Positions 54,772 through 63,030 of a DNA stretch of 64,000 bases are shown here, in pieces. The notes beneath the pieces were generated by a model. That model ran no database searches. It was not told the DNA's origin and worked only from the letters and a program-made list of their open reading frames with translations. The stretch is from assembly GCF_004801405.1 (NCBI RefSeq), contig NZ_SSOB01000010.1:62001-126000 (forward strand). Reading direction: 5' to 3'. Positions within the stretch are counted from its first letter, which is position 1; each line of letters begins with the position of its first letter. Position numbers and translations under genes: made by a program. This DNA is from Cohnella fermenti (GTDB lineage Bacteria > Bacillota > Bacilli > Paenibacillales > Paenibacillaceae).

Positions 54772-56187
54772 TTATTTTCTTACAATGTCACTGAGATAAG
54801 TATCTATCGCCTGCCAAGCCCTCGAAGAAGCGTTACTGTCCGCATAACGATGGGTGAGTTCCTTCACTTGTTGTCGATTCTTTTTGTATTCATCTTTTCC
54901 GTTCAAGTACTTCTGGCACTCTAACTCCAGTTCCCCTATCGATTTCACTGTCGGCCCTGGTGTCAGCACTTGGTAGGGTTCGAGCAAGAACCCTCTCCCC
55001 CCCTTATACTCCTCTTCGTCAACAGGGGCAAAGATCACTGGCAAATCTATTAGTAGAGTATCTATATAAATGGAAGAGTAGTCGGTTACTAATACTTTTG
55101 CGCTAGGGATCACCTCGTACAGGTGAACCTTCGCTAACTGTAACTGATCATCAGCCAGTAAGCAGATTTGGGGATGTGTAAAAACATCCAATTTCTTAAA
55201 TTCGTTATATTCAAAAGGGTGTAGCTTAACGACCAAAAAAATGTTGTTTTTCTCAATAAAATTTATAATTTCCTTATCATTTTCCCCTTCGAATCCAAAT
55301 ATCCCCTTCCACTCTCTAGTGGTATCCACGTGGTTGTTTTTCCCTTTTCTCCAGGTCGGCAAATAAAAAATGATATTAAATTCACTTAAGTCTTTGTTGA
55401 TCAGAGCCCCAAGCTTTTCAATAGAATTCCCCTCAAATAACAGATCATTTCTCGGCATCCCCGTGATTTTATATTTATTTGAATCATTGGGGTAGCAAGA
55501 GTTCATAAACGTTGTATATAGATGCGAATACGAAAGTATTAGATTGACATTGTTCGATCTATTTTGTTGATACTTTAAAAACTTCTCCGTTGCTAGCTCT
55601 TCATGCATGACTCCCATTCTTTTAATCGGGAATCCATGCCACATTTCAATATTTATATGCTTACCGTTGTAAATACCTGAATGATTAGAAGATATAATAA
55701 CATTATATTGACTTAATTTTTCGATATCGCTTGTTCCCAACAAACTGATACTATGCCTGTCTCTAATATACTGGGGCATATTTTTATAAAGCGAACATCC
55801 ATTTGAACTTGAATAATTTTCATTAACAATAGCTATTTTACAATCTTCCCGCATAATCGGGCTGTGCTCTTCTTTGAATATACTCGAAAATATTTCCTCA
55901 ATTCTTTTTCCATAAATTTTATACTCGAAAGGAATTATTTTATCGTAATTAACCCCATAAGTTATAAGCTGTTGAGTTATCTCGACTATATATTGACTTG
56001 CAATAAAAATATATTGGTAATCTAATTCACAAATCCGTTCTGGCGAATAAACAGTTACCCCCAATATCTTAGTATTGTGAGTGTTTTTATTATTATCAAT
56101 AAACCCCGCAATATTGACCTTGCCCAAGTCAAGTTTATCTAAAAATTTTGTAGAACTACTACCTGTTCCAAATATAACTATGTTCAT
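54772..56187 (-). CDS. Rossmann module fused to a TagB/TagF-like transferase (copy 3)
   Basis: A 471-residue protein, close in architecture to copy 1. The Rossmann module is at 1-90 (IVIFGTGSSSTKF, GFIDNNKNTHN, GVTV). Transferase motifs: IEMWHGFPIKRMG near 183, KITGMPRNDLLF, VVKLHPFEYN, LVTDYSSIYIDTLL near 370, and RGFLLEPYQVLTPGP. All the expected catalytic residues are present. The first 29 bases overlap the end of the upstream glycosyltransferase gene. The gene is strongly AT-rich, in contrast to pseB and maf. Confidence 0.82.
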   Translation of the reverse strand: MNIVIFGTGSSSTKFLDKLDLGKVNIAGFIDNNKNTHNTKILGVTVYSPERICELDYQYIFIASQYIVEITQQLITYGVNYDKIIPFEYKIYGKRIEEIFSSIFKEEHSPIMREDCKIAIVNENYSSSNGCSLYKNMPQYIRDRHSISLLGTSDIEKLSQYNVIISSNHSGIYNGKHINIEMWHGFPIKRMGVMHEELATEKFLKYQQNRSNNVNLILSYSHLYTTFMNSCYPNDSNKYKITGMPRNDLLFEGNSIEKLGALINKDLSEFNIIFYLPTWRKGKNNHVDTTREWKGIFGFEGENDKEIINFIEKNNIFLVVKLHPFEYNEFKKLDVFTHPQICLLADDQLQLAKVHLYEVIPSAKVLVTDYSSIYIDTLLIDLPVIFAPVDEEEYKGGRGFLLEPYQVLTPGPTVKSIGELELECQKYLNGKDEYKKNRQQVKELTHRYADSNASSRAWQAIDTYLSDIVRK

Positions 56188-57205
56188 TTATGTCACCTTT
56201 AATCGCAGATTCTAAAATGTTGATTTGACTTAAATATTGATTTTCAATTTCGATTCGTTTGTTGACGTAACCCTGAATACTTCTGAATTTTATATCTAAA
56301 ATATCTTGCAAGCTACTTTCAATTCTCTCTTGATCGTTGCACTTCATCCATGAACCCAAAGCCAACGTGTTCAAATACTTTAAAAATATTCTTTTCACCA
56401 GTATTCCTTGATATTTATGCATCTCTGTTGTCCGAATGGTATCGATACACAGGAGAATACTTTCTAAAATCTTGTTATAATTATTTGATGTCATTAATGA
56501 GCTTCCTGTAAATCTTCTGTAATAAAAGGGGGCTGGAATATATTTTATTTTCGAAATTTGGCGAGATAGTTCATACAAAAAAATCAGATCTTCGTAGTAA
56601 TTTATATTGGCTCTAAACCTAATACTATTTGTGGTTACTTGCTCACGCTTGAACATATATAAATAGCTATTGCATCTTAGCTTACTAATAGCAAAACAAG
56701 CCCTAAACCATTCATATGGTGTCACAATACTATTCGTGTCAACATCACTTCTATTATAGAAGTCATTCATATCCTCTAAATAGTTTTTATTAACTTCTTC
56801 TTTACTCAAAAATCTTTCTTCAAATATCGTTTGTGCATCGAACATAATCATATCTAGTTCTCGGTTATTTCGAAATTCAATCATACATTTTTCAAATGTC
56901 CCAACATCTATGTAATCATCACTGTCTAAGAAATATATATATTCACCTCCGGCAACATCCAACCCATAATTACGAGCAACTGAAGGCCCACTGTTTTTTT
57001 GGCTGTATAAATATATCCGATTATCATTCGAAGCGTATTGTTTAACGATATTCGCACACTCGTCAGTTGAACCATCATCTATTACTATAATCTCAAAATT
57101 CGTATATGTTTGTGATAATACCGAATCAATGCATTTTGCAACATATTCTTCTGTATTGTACATAGGAATAATTACAGATATTTTTCCTTCCACTGAACGA
57201 TTCAT
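56159..57205 (-). CDS. Family 2 glycosyltransferase
   Basis: A 348-residue glycosyltransferase of the EpsJ/capsular type: ISVIIPMYNTEEYVAKCIDSVL, IIVIDDGSTDECANI, ARNYGLDVAGGEYIYFLDSDDYID with DxD. The second half is a less conserved helical region without membrane segments. ATG 57205 directly touches AGGAG; a GTG at 57193 (VEGKISVIIP) is an alternative start at a better distance. Three bases separate it from the gene upstream. Likely one of the sugars beyond the first pseudaminic acid is added by this enzyme; this is inferred from the train. Confidence 0.85.
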   Translation of the reverse strand: MNRSVEGKISVIIPMYNTEEYVAKCIDSVLSQTYTNFEIIVIDDGSTDECANIVKQYASNDNRIYLYSQKNSGPSVARNYGLDVAGGEYIYFLDSDDYIDVGTFEKCMIEFRNNRELDMIMFDAQTIFEERFLSKEEVNKNYLEDMNDFYNRSDVDTNSIVTPYEWFRACFAISKLRCNSYLYMFKREQVTTNSIRFRANINYYEDLIFLYELSRQISKIKYIPAPFYYRRFTGSSLMTSNNYNKILESILLCIDTIRTTEMHKYQGILVKRIFLKYLNTLALGSWMKCNDQERIESSLQDILDIKFRSIQGYVNKRIEIENQYLSQINILESAIKGDINEHSYIWNR

Positions 57206-57208
57206 CTC

Positions 57209-58006
57209 CTACGATACTAGATCTGATAATGATATAGTTTCAATTGAATTCCGTTCTGCAATTGCACTTGAAATTTTGTCAAAGTCATAAATGGGTGTAA
57301 CGATAATAAAATCTACATTTCCAACCGGAAAGTCATCTAACGTATAGATCGGAGTTGATTCGATTGCTTTGCTTTTCGCAAAGTTATCAATAAAGTTCAC
57401 TACATTAATCCCCTGTTTTTTCAATAAATGATATGTAATAACCCCCAATTTTCCTGCACCATAAATTGCGATTCTAGAAAATTCATTTAATTTAGAAGGA
57501 AATTTCTTTTTATTTTCAATAAACTCCAACAAAGCACTACTTAATTCCAAGTTAACTTTATTCCGATTTATCCGCTCGAACCTTGTTGTATATTGAGTAA
57601 ACTCAATAATGTGATCTTCAAAATATTGAATAAGTTTGTCTTTTATCTTTACACTAAATTCATTCCACAACAGAAATAATTCTTGAATTTTTTTTGAGTA
57701 GGATTCTTCAAATAATTCATCTTCAATAGTAGATCCATAAAATAGTTCATATAAACTTTCAACAAGTAGAACATTGAGCACAAAGTAACACTCTTTGTCT
57801 TTTTTTTCAATTAATACATCTTCATTATTTAATCTCAAACTGAATTTGATGGAATCGCATTGCAAGAAAGATATTGCACTGCTCAAAGAAACGGAACTTA
57901 CTCGTTCCAATTCACCTTCATAATTTATCCATCCATCTTGCATAATAACTGTATCCAGAGAAAAACGACTTACAAAGTCTGTATTATTTATTTTAAATAG
58001 CACCAT
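57209..58006 (-). CDS. Unknown protein with C-terminal Rossmann module
   Basis: A 265-residue protein I do not recognise in its first two thirds, which are rich in Leu, Glu and Lys and may be helical (YSKKIQELFLLWNEFSVKIKD). Residues about 178-262 form the Rossmann module of this island (RIAIYGAGKLGVITYHLL, NFIDNFAKSKA, STPIYTLDDF). ATG 58006 follows GGAGG by 6 bases; a longer reading would overlap pseB. It lies directly after pseB. It could be an adaptor that carries only the module and no enzyme. Very AT-rich. Confidence 0.65.
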   Translation of the reverse strand: MVLFKINNTDFVSRFSLDTVIMQDGWINYEGELERVSSVSLSSAISFLQCDSIKFSLRLNNEDVLIEKKDKECYFVLNVLLVESLYELFYGSTIEDELFEESYSKKIQELFLLWNEFSVKIKDKLIQYFEDHIIEFTQYTTRFERINRNKVNLELSSALLEFIENKKKFPSKLNEFSRIAIYGAGKLGVITYHLLKKQGINVVNFIDNFAKSKAIESTPIYTLDDFPVGNVDFIIVTPIYDFDKISSAIAERNSIETISLSDLVS

Positions 58007-58035
58007 TGTGTTCCTCCGCATAATTATAAATGAAT

Positions 58036-59049
58036 TCACATTTCTCCAAGTATCTCTTCGTCTACAATCCAACGTCTAAGCTTCTCTTTATCGATAATCT
58101 CATCAGCATGGAATGGCATCTGGGAATGGGAGAATTGCGAAATCGTATATTTGGCTTTACTCGTCCCATAATTGGGCAAGAGTATATACATAAACTTTGT
58201 ATCTATCATTTTCTCAAATTCATCTTCAGTCATTAGTTCTTCTTTCATTTTTTCGCCTGGACGCAAACCGATTTCGTCAATTTCCACAAACTTGTTATTT
58301 AAATATTTTTTTGAGACTTCTTCTATAATGACTTCTGCTAAGCTTTGCAATTTTACAATCGGCATCTTTAATACAAAAACCTCTCCGCCAAGAGAAAGTT
58401 CATTCGCCTCTAACATCAACTGGATAGCCTGCGAAGGGGTCATCATGTACCGAACCATATTCTTATCCGTTATGGTGATTCTGCCTTGTTCCATAATTTG
58501 CCGCTTAAACAGTGGAATCACGGACCCCCTCGAACCCATCACATTGCCGAAACGAACAGATGCAAAGGTCGTTGCCTTTGGTCCCTTCTGATACTCCGCT
58601 GCTGAGATAAGGCGCTCTCCCATTAGCTTCGTTGCACCATATGTATTCGTAGGCGATATAGCTTTGTCAGAGCTTGTAAAAAGCACCTTCTGAACGTTAT
58701 TCGCAATTGCGGCCTGAATGACGTTCTGAGTGCCCACTACGTTCGTCTGAACCGCTTCGAACGGGTTATACTCGCAAGCGGGCACATGCTTCATTGCGGC
58801 CAGGTGGAAGACATAGTCGATGTCCTCCATCGCCCGGGTCAGGCGATTCACGTCACGTACATCGCCGATTAGGTAACGAATGTTGTGATAATCCCTAAGC
58901 GTCTGTTGCATCTCGAACTGCTTATATTCATCCCGGCTAAAGACGCGAATCACCGCAGGCTGGTCCTCCAGCAAGCGGCGAATCAAATGTTGCCCGATCG
59001 TTCCGGTTCCGCCGGTGACGAGTATTTTCTTGTTCTTGTAGAAGCTCAT
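58036..59049 (-). CDS. pseB: UDP-GlcNAc 4,6-dehydratase (inverting), first step of pseudaminic acid
   Basis: Converts UDP-GlcNAc to the 4-keto-L-arabino sugar used by PseC. The 337-residue protein has the Rossmann motif TGGTGTIG at 12-19, the PseB/FlaA1 motif FTSSDKAISPTNTYGATKLMGE with its Asp-Lys and Tyr-Lys catalytic residues, and RFGNVMGSRGSVIPLF. ATG 59049 (MSFYKNKKILVTGG) lies 30 bases after maf. Its partners pseI, F, G and C are 20-27 kb away on the same strand; the intervening DNA is mostly AT-rich glycan and phosphonate genes. Confidence 0.93.
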   Translation of the reverse strand: MSFYKNKKILVTGGTGTIGQHLIRRLLEDQPAVIRVFSRDEYKQFEMQQTLRDYHNIRYLIGDVRDVNRLTRAMEDIDYVFHLAAMKHVPACEYNPFEAVQTNVVGTQNVIQAAIANNVQKVLFTSSDKAISPTNTYGATKLMGERLISAAEYQKGPKATTFASVRFGNVMGSRGSVIPLFKRQIMEQGRITITDKNMVRYMMTPSQAIQLMLEANELSLGGEVFVLKMPIVKLQSLAEVIIEEVSKKYLNNKFVEIDEIGLRPGEKMKEELMTEDEFEKMIDTKFMYILLPNYGTSKAKYTISQFSHSQMPFHADEIIDKEKLRRWIVDEEILGEM

Positions 59050-59079
59050 CGCATGGTCCCTCTCGGTTTAAATAATCAC

Positions 59080-60963
59080 TTACGAAGATACGGGAGCTCC
59101 AACGGCGAACTCAGGAGTGTTCAAGACTTCTTCGAAATTCCCGATAAGGATCGGAGACAGTTCATTCCACTTGGCAATCACGGGCAGAAGTATCTCAAGC
59201 AACAAGAAAGTCTTGCGACTTAGATCATTCTCTTCTCTCATCTCCTGCCAATTGCGGTCCATATGATTAAGCTCAATCTGCAGGAAAAATCCGTAGAAGT
59301 TCTTAAACACTTCATCGTCAATAACGGGAGCCCAGATCGACTCGAATCGCAGCAGCCATTCCTGGAATTGTGCAGCACCCCACTCTTGCATTTTCCGTTG
59401 AGCAAGCTCAACATGCCCTTCAAGTTCTCGGAACGCCACTCTAAAGCTAATGGATTTCTCGTAAGATCGGCGTACTCGGTTGCGAATCGCCGCTTGTCTA
59501 TCTTCCGGATAAGGCTTCAGCCTAGTCCGCAATTTGTCGATAAACCAGCTCTCGCCCATCGGCTTGAATAGGCCAAGCTCCGTCAACTCCTCGAACGTCT
59601 TATTCTCCGTATACTTAATCTGCGCTCCTACGCGAGAGGCATTGTAATAACGGAAGCCGGAGAACTTCTCAAGCATCTGTTCTATCCCTTCACGGGAGAC
59701 CCCCATCTGCCGATTGCTTCGATTCTGTCCGCCTTGCACATTGGGAACCCATTCGGCAAGCTGATCCATCCTCTTACGGTTTACTGCATCCGACGCATGC
59801 TCGACACCGGCCGCATAGAACTGATCATTCGGGAAGGAATAATCCTGCCCGATCAGAATGATGTCGGTACACCCCATGTACAGAGCAGCCTGGATCGCCG
59901 TTCCGCTGACCGTCCCTGTGTTCATGAAGATCGGGTCGGAGTTGTTTAAACCCATTAGGTAAGCCGAAGGTGTATCCAATTGATAGAAGGCATGCATGAG
60001 ATGATCGAACTCTCGCTTAAGTATCGCTGAATGAATGGTAGGAATATAAAGGAATGGAATGCGCTTAAGAACGACGGCCTGGAATGCCTTCCGGTTATAT
60101 TCACCAGGGTCCATGGATACAACCAGATCTGGCTCAATTCCAAACTTCTGCAGAGCCATCATGCTTGTTCCAGCCGAGATCAACAGTGCCTGTCCCTTCA
60201 ATCGGCGCAAGTGCTCTATTTCCATTCCAAGGGACGGACCAGAACCAATAATAATCGCTGGAATCCCAATGCATTCCCCTCTTAAACCTTGGAACGAGGG
60301 AGACTTAAGATTGGGCGATAGGTTCGACACCATGTTACGCGCCCAAGACTTAAGGAACATTTTAAGGGTGTTGGAGGACGCGATGACAGCATAGCTAGTC
60401 TGCGTGACAATCTCCTGATAGCTATCAATAACTCCTTTGAATGCCGTTCGATATGCAGGTACGGTAACGTTAGCGACCGTCTTCCCCGACTTCGCCATTG
60501 CTTCCTCAAGAAGATCAATCTGAGTTTGAAGCTCCGAGCCGATCCCGAACATCGCGATATTCTTATGTGAGAGGACGCTGCGAAGATCCACAGCCTCAAT
60601 CGCGCACAATAGCATATCGACCTGTGGCTCGTACACATAAACCCTCTTATCCGGATTGGCCTCCAGGAAGGCCTTCAGGTGGTAGCCAAACCCCAACCCG
60701 CAGAAAAGAACGTCTTTGGCGCCTTGAACGTCCATCTCGATGGATTCCGTCCAACGTTGTGCTTCATGAGAAGGATTGTACTTGCTATACAGCGAATATT
60801 CGGTGCTTGCCCCAACGGCCCGATAAGAAACGATAGGCTCGCCGTTCCTGGCCTTATCGAAGGCGTATTGCGTCTGATCATAAGTCAAGCCTCTAACCAG
60901 TTTATAAATCTCAGGGTATTCCTCGCGAAGGAACATCAGGTTGTCGGCAGCGAACTTCTTCAT
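59080..60963 (-). CDS. maf: Motility accessory factor (Maf) flagellin glycosyltransferase, DUF115 family
   Basis: A 627-residue cytoplasmic protein predicted to transfer a nonulosonic acid from its CMP form to Ser/Thr of flagellin before export. It has an N-terminal Rossmann-like part (VLFCGLGFGYHLKAFLE near 85) and the central MAF_flag10/DUF115 domain from about 235 (IPAIIIGSGPSLGMEIEHL, SAGTSMMALQKFGI, PDLVVSMDPGEYN, DIILIGQDYSF). ATG 60963 (MKKFAADNLMFL) overlaps the stop of the upstream gene by four bases, and GGTGA precedes it. It lies next to hag and pseB and behind a sigma-D-like promoter, which supports flagellin as the acceptor. Confidence 0.9.
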   Translation of the reverse strand: MKKFAADNLMFLREEYPEIYKLVRGLTYDQTQYAFDKARNGEPIVSYRAVGASTEYSLYSKYNPSHEAQRWTESIEMDVQGAKDVLFCGLGFGYHLKAFLEANPDKRVYVYEPQVDMLLCAIEAVDLRSVLSHKNIAMFGIGSELQTQIDLLEEAMAKSGKTVANVTVPAYRTAFKGVIDSYQEIVTQTSYAVIASSNTLKMFLKSWARNMVSNLSPNLKSPSFQGLRGECIGIPAIIIGSGPSLGMEIEHLRRLKGQALLISAGTSMMALQKFGIEPDLVVSMDPGEYNRKAFQAVVLKRIPFLYIPTIHSAILKREFDHLMHAFYQLDTPSAYLMGLNNSDPIFMNTGTVSGTAIQAALYMGCTDIILIGQDYSFPNDQFYAAGVEHASDAVNRKRMDQLAEWVPNVQGGQNRSNRQMGVSREGIEQMLEKFSGFRYYNASRVGAQIKYTENKTFEELTELGLFKPMGESWFIDKLRTRLKPYPEDRQAAIRNRVRRSYEKSISFRVAFRELEGHVELAQRKMQEWGAAQFQEWLLRFESIWAPVIDDEVFKNFYGFFLQIELNHMDRNWQEMREENDLSRKTFLLLEILLPVIAKWNELSPILIGNFEEVLNTPEFAVGAPVSS

Positions 60964-61559
60964 GCCGTCACCTTCGATAAAATAGCTTGCTCCACCCCGC
61001 CGAATACATCGCCGAGCTCGTACTTGATCAGGTCGCCGACTGCCACCCTTTCTTCGCGTTCCATGCAAACCTCCATCTCCTGGATAACTTCCGGAATCCG
61101 GGCCGCAGCAACCCGCAGCACTTCCGCAAGCGGCTCAGACGATTGGGCTCGCTCATACTGCTCAACAAGGATGTGAATCCCCTGTTCCACCCAGTTAATT
61201 CCGACAAGCAATTGTGAGAAGGAATGCCAATCCTCCGGCGTCATCTCCCCGTAGAAGAGCTCCGAGATAGAACCGATCGCTTTGGTAAGACGCGGCATAT
61301 AATCCTTCAGTTCTTGCAGAAGTTCATACGCTACGATCTCTCCGGAGACAGCCGTAATTCTGACTTCGGCGATATCGGACACTCGATCCAGAAGCTCATT
61401 CTCATATCCAGTCCGATAGGAATGGCCGTCTATCACAACTTCCTGAACAATTAAATTATCGGCGAACAGAGTTGCGAAGATTTGATTCAGTTCATCTATC
61501 CGCTTATTGGAATCCGCTTCAGCTAAATCAAGCACCTGGTCCTTATAGCATACCCTCAT
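60960..61559 (-). CDS. Unknown protein coupled to Maf
   Basis: A 199-residue cytoplasmic protein that I do not recognise. It is acidic and mostly helical by composition (YMPRLTKAIGSISELFYGEMTPEDWHS, then LRVAAARIPEVIQEMEVCMEREE), with no signal peptide or known motif. Its stop overlaps the maf start by four bases, so the two are translated together. It is the first gene after hag and behind the sigma-D-like promoter at 61609-61635. This placement suggests a flagellin- or Maf-binding helper, which is only an inference. ATG 61559 follows AAGGTGCGG. Confidence 0.75.
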   Translation of the reverse strand: MRVCYKDQVLDLAEADSNKRIDELNQIFATLFADNLIVQEVVIDGHSYRTGYENELLDRVSDIAEVRITAVSGEIVAYELLQELKDYMPRLTKAIGSISELFYGEMTPEDWHSFSQLLVGINWVEQGIHILVEQYERAQSSEPLAEVLRVAAARIPEVIQEMEVCMEREERVAVGDLIKYELGDVFGGVEQAILSKVTA

Positions 61560-61608
61560 GTTATCCGCACCTTATTCTATTCCGACATTTTACCCATTAT
61601 ATCAATAA

Positions 61609-61635
61609 ATATCGGCATTAGACGACAAGAATTGA
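61609..61635 (-). promoter_or_regulatory. Sigma-D-like promoter of the maf/glycosylation train
   Basis: On the minus strand: TCAA (61635-61632), 15 bases, GCCGATAT (61616-61609). The sigma-D consensus is TAAA-N14-16-GCCGATAA. A TATAAT (61601-61596) also follows. It lies 50-70 bases before the first gene of the train. Confidence 0.6.
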
Positions 61636-61643
61636 ATAGAGAA

Positions 61644-61671
61644 AACTCCCCGATCCAAGGATCGGGGAGTT
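61644..61671 (-). terminator. Flagellin terminator
   Basis: A perfect 12-bp stem, AACTCCCCGATC / GATCGGGGAGTT, with a 4-base loop and TTTTC tail on the minus strand, 16 bases past the hag stop. Confidence 0.93.
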
Positions 61672-61687
61672 CCATTTAATTCCGATA

Positions 61688-62509
61688 TTAGCCGAGCAGC
61701 GACAGAACGTTCTGCGGCAGGGAGTTCGCTTGAGCCAGCATGGACGTACCAGCTTGCGTCAAGATTTGGTACTTCGTGAACTCCGTCATTTCCTTAGCGA
61801 TGTCAGCGTCACGAATACGGGATTCGGAAGCGGACAGGTTCTCGGCGCTTACGCCAACGTTGTTGATCGTGTGCTCGAGACGGTTTTGCACGGCACCGAA
61901 CGTTGCGCGTTGGCTGGATACCGTCGTAATAGCCGTTTGCAAGGAAGTCAGTGCAGCTTGAGCGCCCTGGCTCGAGGACAGGCTCAAGTCGTTCAGACCA
62001 AGCGCCGTCAGGTTAAGACCGCTACCCAGGCTAGCGTTGATCGTCGTACCATTCTCCCAGCCCACTTGGAACGTTACGGAAGCTACGGAACCGCTCAGCA
62101 GCGAGATGCCGTTAAACTTCGTCTTCGCAACGATGTTGCTGATTTCGGACTTCAGTTGGTCAACTTCGAGTTGAATTTGATCGCGGTCCTCATCCTTCAG
62201 CGTTCCGTTGGAAGCTTGCGTTGCCAGCGTGTTCAGACGTTGCAGCATCGAGTGAACTTCCGTCAGGGCGCCTTCAGCCGTTTGAATCAGCGAGATGCCG
62301 TCTTGAGCATTAGCGGAAGCTTGGTTGTAGCCATTGATTTGGTAACGAAGCTTCTCGGAGATTGCCAGACCTGCAGCATCGTCAGCAGCGCGGTTGATGC
62401 GATAGCCGGAAGACAGCTTCTCAGCGGTCTTGCTCAGTTGGTTCGTGTTGTAGCTCAGGTTACGGTGCGTGTTCATTGCACTTACATTAGTATTAATGTA
62501 ACTTGCCAT
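61688..62509 (-). CDS. hag: Flagellin
   Basis: Structural subunit of the flagellar filament, 273 residues, exported by the flagellar type III system. The N-terminal D0/D1 helix (MASYINTNVSAMNTHRNLSYN, AEKLSSGYRINRAADDAAGLAISEKLR) and the C-terminal one (NRLEHTINNVGVSAENLSASESRIRDADIAKEMTEFTK..., ending LPQNVLSLLG) are both typical. The variable middle (about 140-190) is short and Ser/Thr-rich (SLLSGSVASVTFQ, SLGSGLNL, DLSLSSSQGA), and is the likely site of O-glycosylation by Maf. AGGAGG precedes ATG 62509, and a sigma-D promoter lies upstream. Confidence 0.97.
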   Translation of the reverse strand: MASYINTNVSAMNTHRNLSYNTNQLSKTAEKLSSGYRINRAADDAAGLAISEKLRYQINGYNQASANAQDGISLIQTAEGALTEVHSMLQRLNTLATQASNGTLKDEDRDQIQLEVDQLKSEISNIVAKTKFNGISLLSGSVASVTFQVGWENGTTINASLGSGLNLTALGLNDLSLSSSQGAQAALTSLQTAITTVSSQRATFGAVQNRLEHTINNVGVSAENLSASESRIRDADIAKEMTEFTKYQILTQAGTSMLAQANSLPQNVLSLLG

Positions 62510-62563
62510 GATTGTCATCCTCCATGATAAGAAATAGTGCCACATCCTTGCGGCCTATACCAT

Positions 62564-62591
62564 ATATCGGCAACACTCAGATAATTATTTA
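62564..62591 (-). promoter_or_regulatory. Sigma-D promoter of hag
   Basis: On the minus strand: TAAA (62591-62588), 16 bases, GCCGATAT (62571-62564), close to the flagellar sigma-D consensus. The start codon is about 50 bases further on. Confidence 0.8.
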
Positions 62592-62613
62592 TAGTGATTC
62601 CGACCTATTGCCA

Positions 62614-63030
62614 TTATTTTTTTCTGTCGAAATAATAGGAAGTGTCGTTCTGTCGATCCATTCCATAATAAGCATTCATAACCTTGCGATGATCTCTTGT
62701 ATTCTTCAGATCGCCGCCTACGGCCGCCATTTCGTTCCTCATTCTTACTATCGACTGATCCGTGAGTTCGTTTATTTTTACCACAAGAGGAAGAGCCTCG
62801 ATACGGAATAGCTCCTCATAGCGTTCATCTCCGAGTTCCGCACGAAGCTCCTCATCCATCCGTTTGGTCTCCGCCGTCCCTTCCGCCCACTTGGACGTAA
62901 GTGCCGGGAAGCCCGCCCAGTCTTCGTCTAACTGTTCCAAATAAGCGGCGTGCTCTGCGGCCACATTCAGGAGATTCTCATAGCATCCTCTCCAAGCGCG
63001 GATACGTGAAGGCAGATTATCCTTGGCCAA
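62614..63030 (-). CDS. fliT: FliT-like flagellar protein
   Basis: A 138-residue helical protein (WRGCYENLLNVAAEHAAYLEQLDEDWAGF, later RIEALPLVVKINELTDQSIVRMRNEM) of the kind found after fliS in Bacillales, where it acts as an export chaperone of filament-cap or hook proteins. Sequence similarity in this family is weak, so the name rests on position, size and helical character. TTG 63030 is the chosen start because AAGGAGG lies exactly six bases before it; this gives a 14-base overlap with fliS. A longer frame upstream is only a shadow of fliS. Confidence 0.7.
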   Translation of the reverse strand: MAKDNLPSRIRAWRGCYENLLNVAAEHAAYLEQLDEDWAGFPALTSKWAEGTAETKRMDEELRAELGDERYEELFRIEALPLVVKINELTDQSIVRMRNEMAAVGGDLKNTRDHRKVMNAYYGMDRQNDTSYYFDRKK

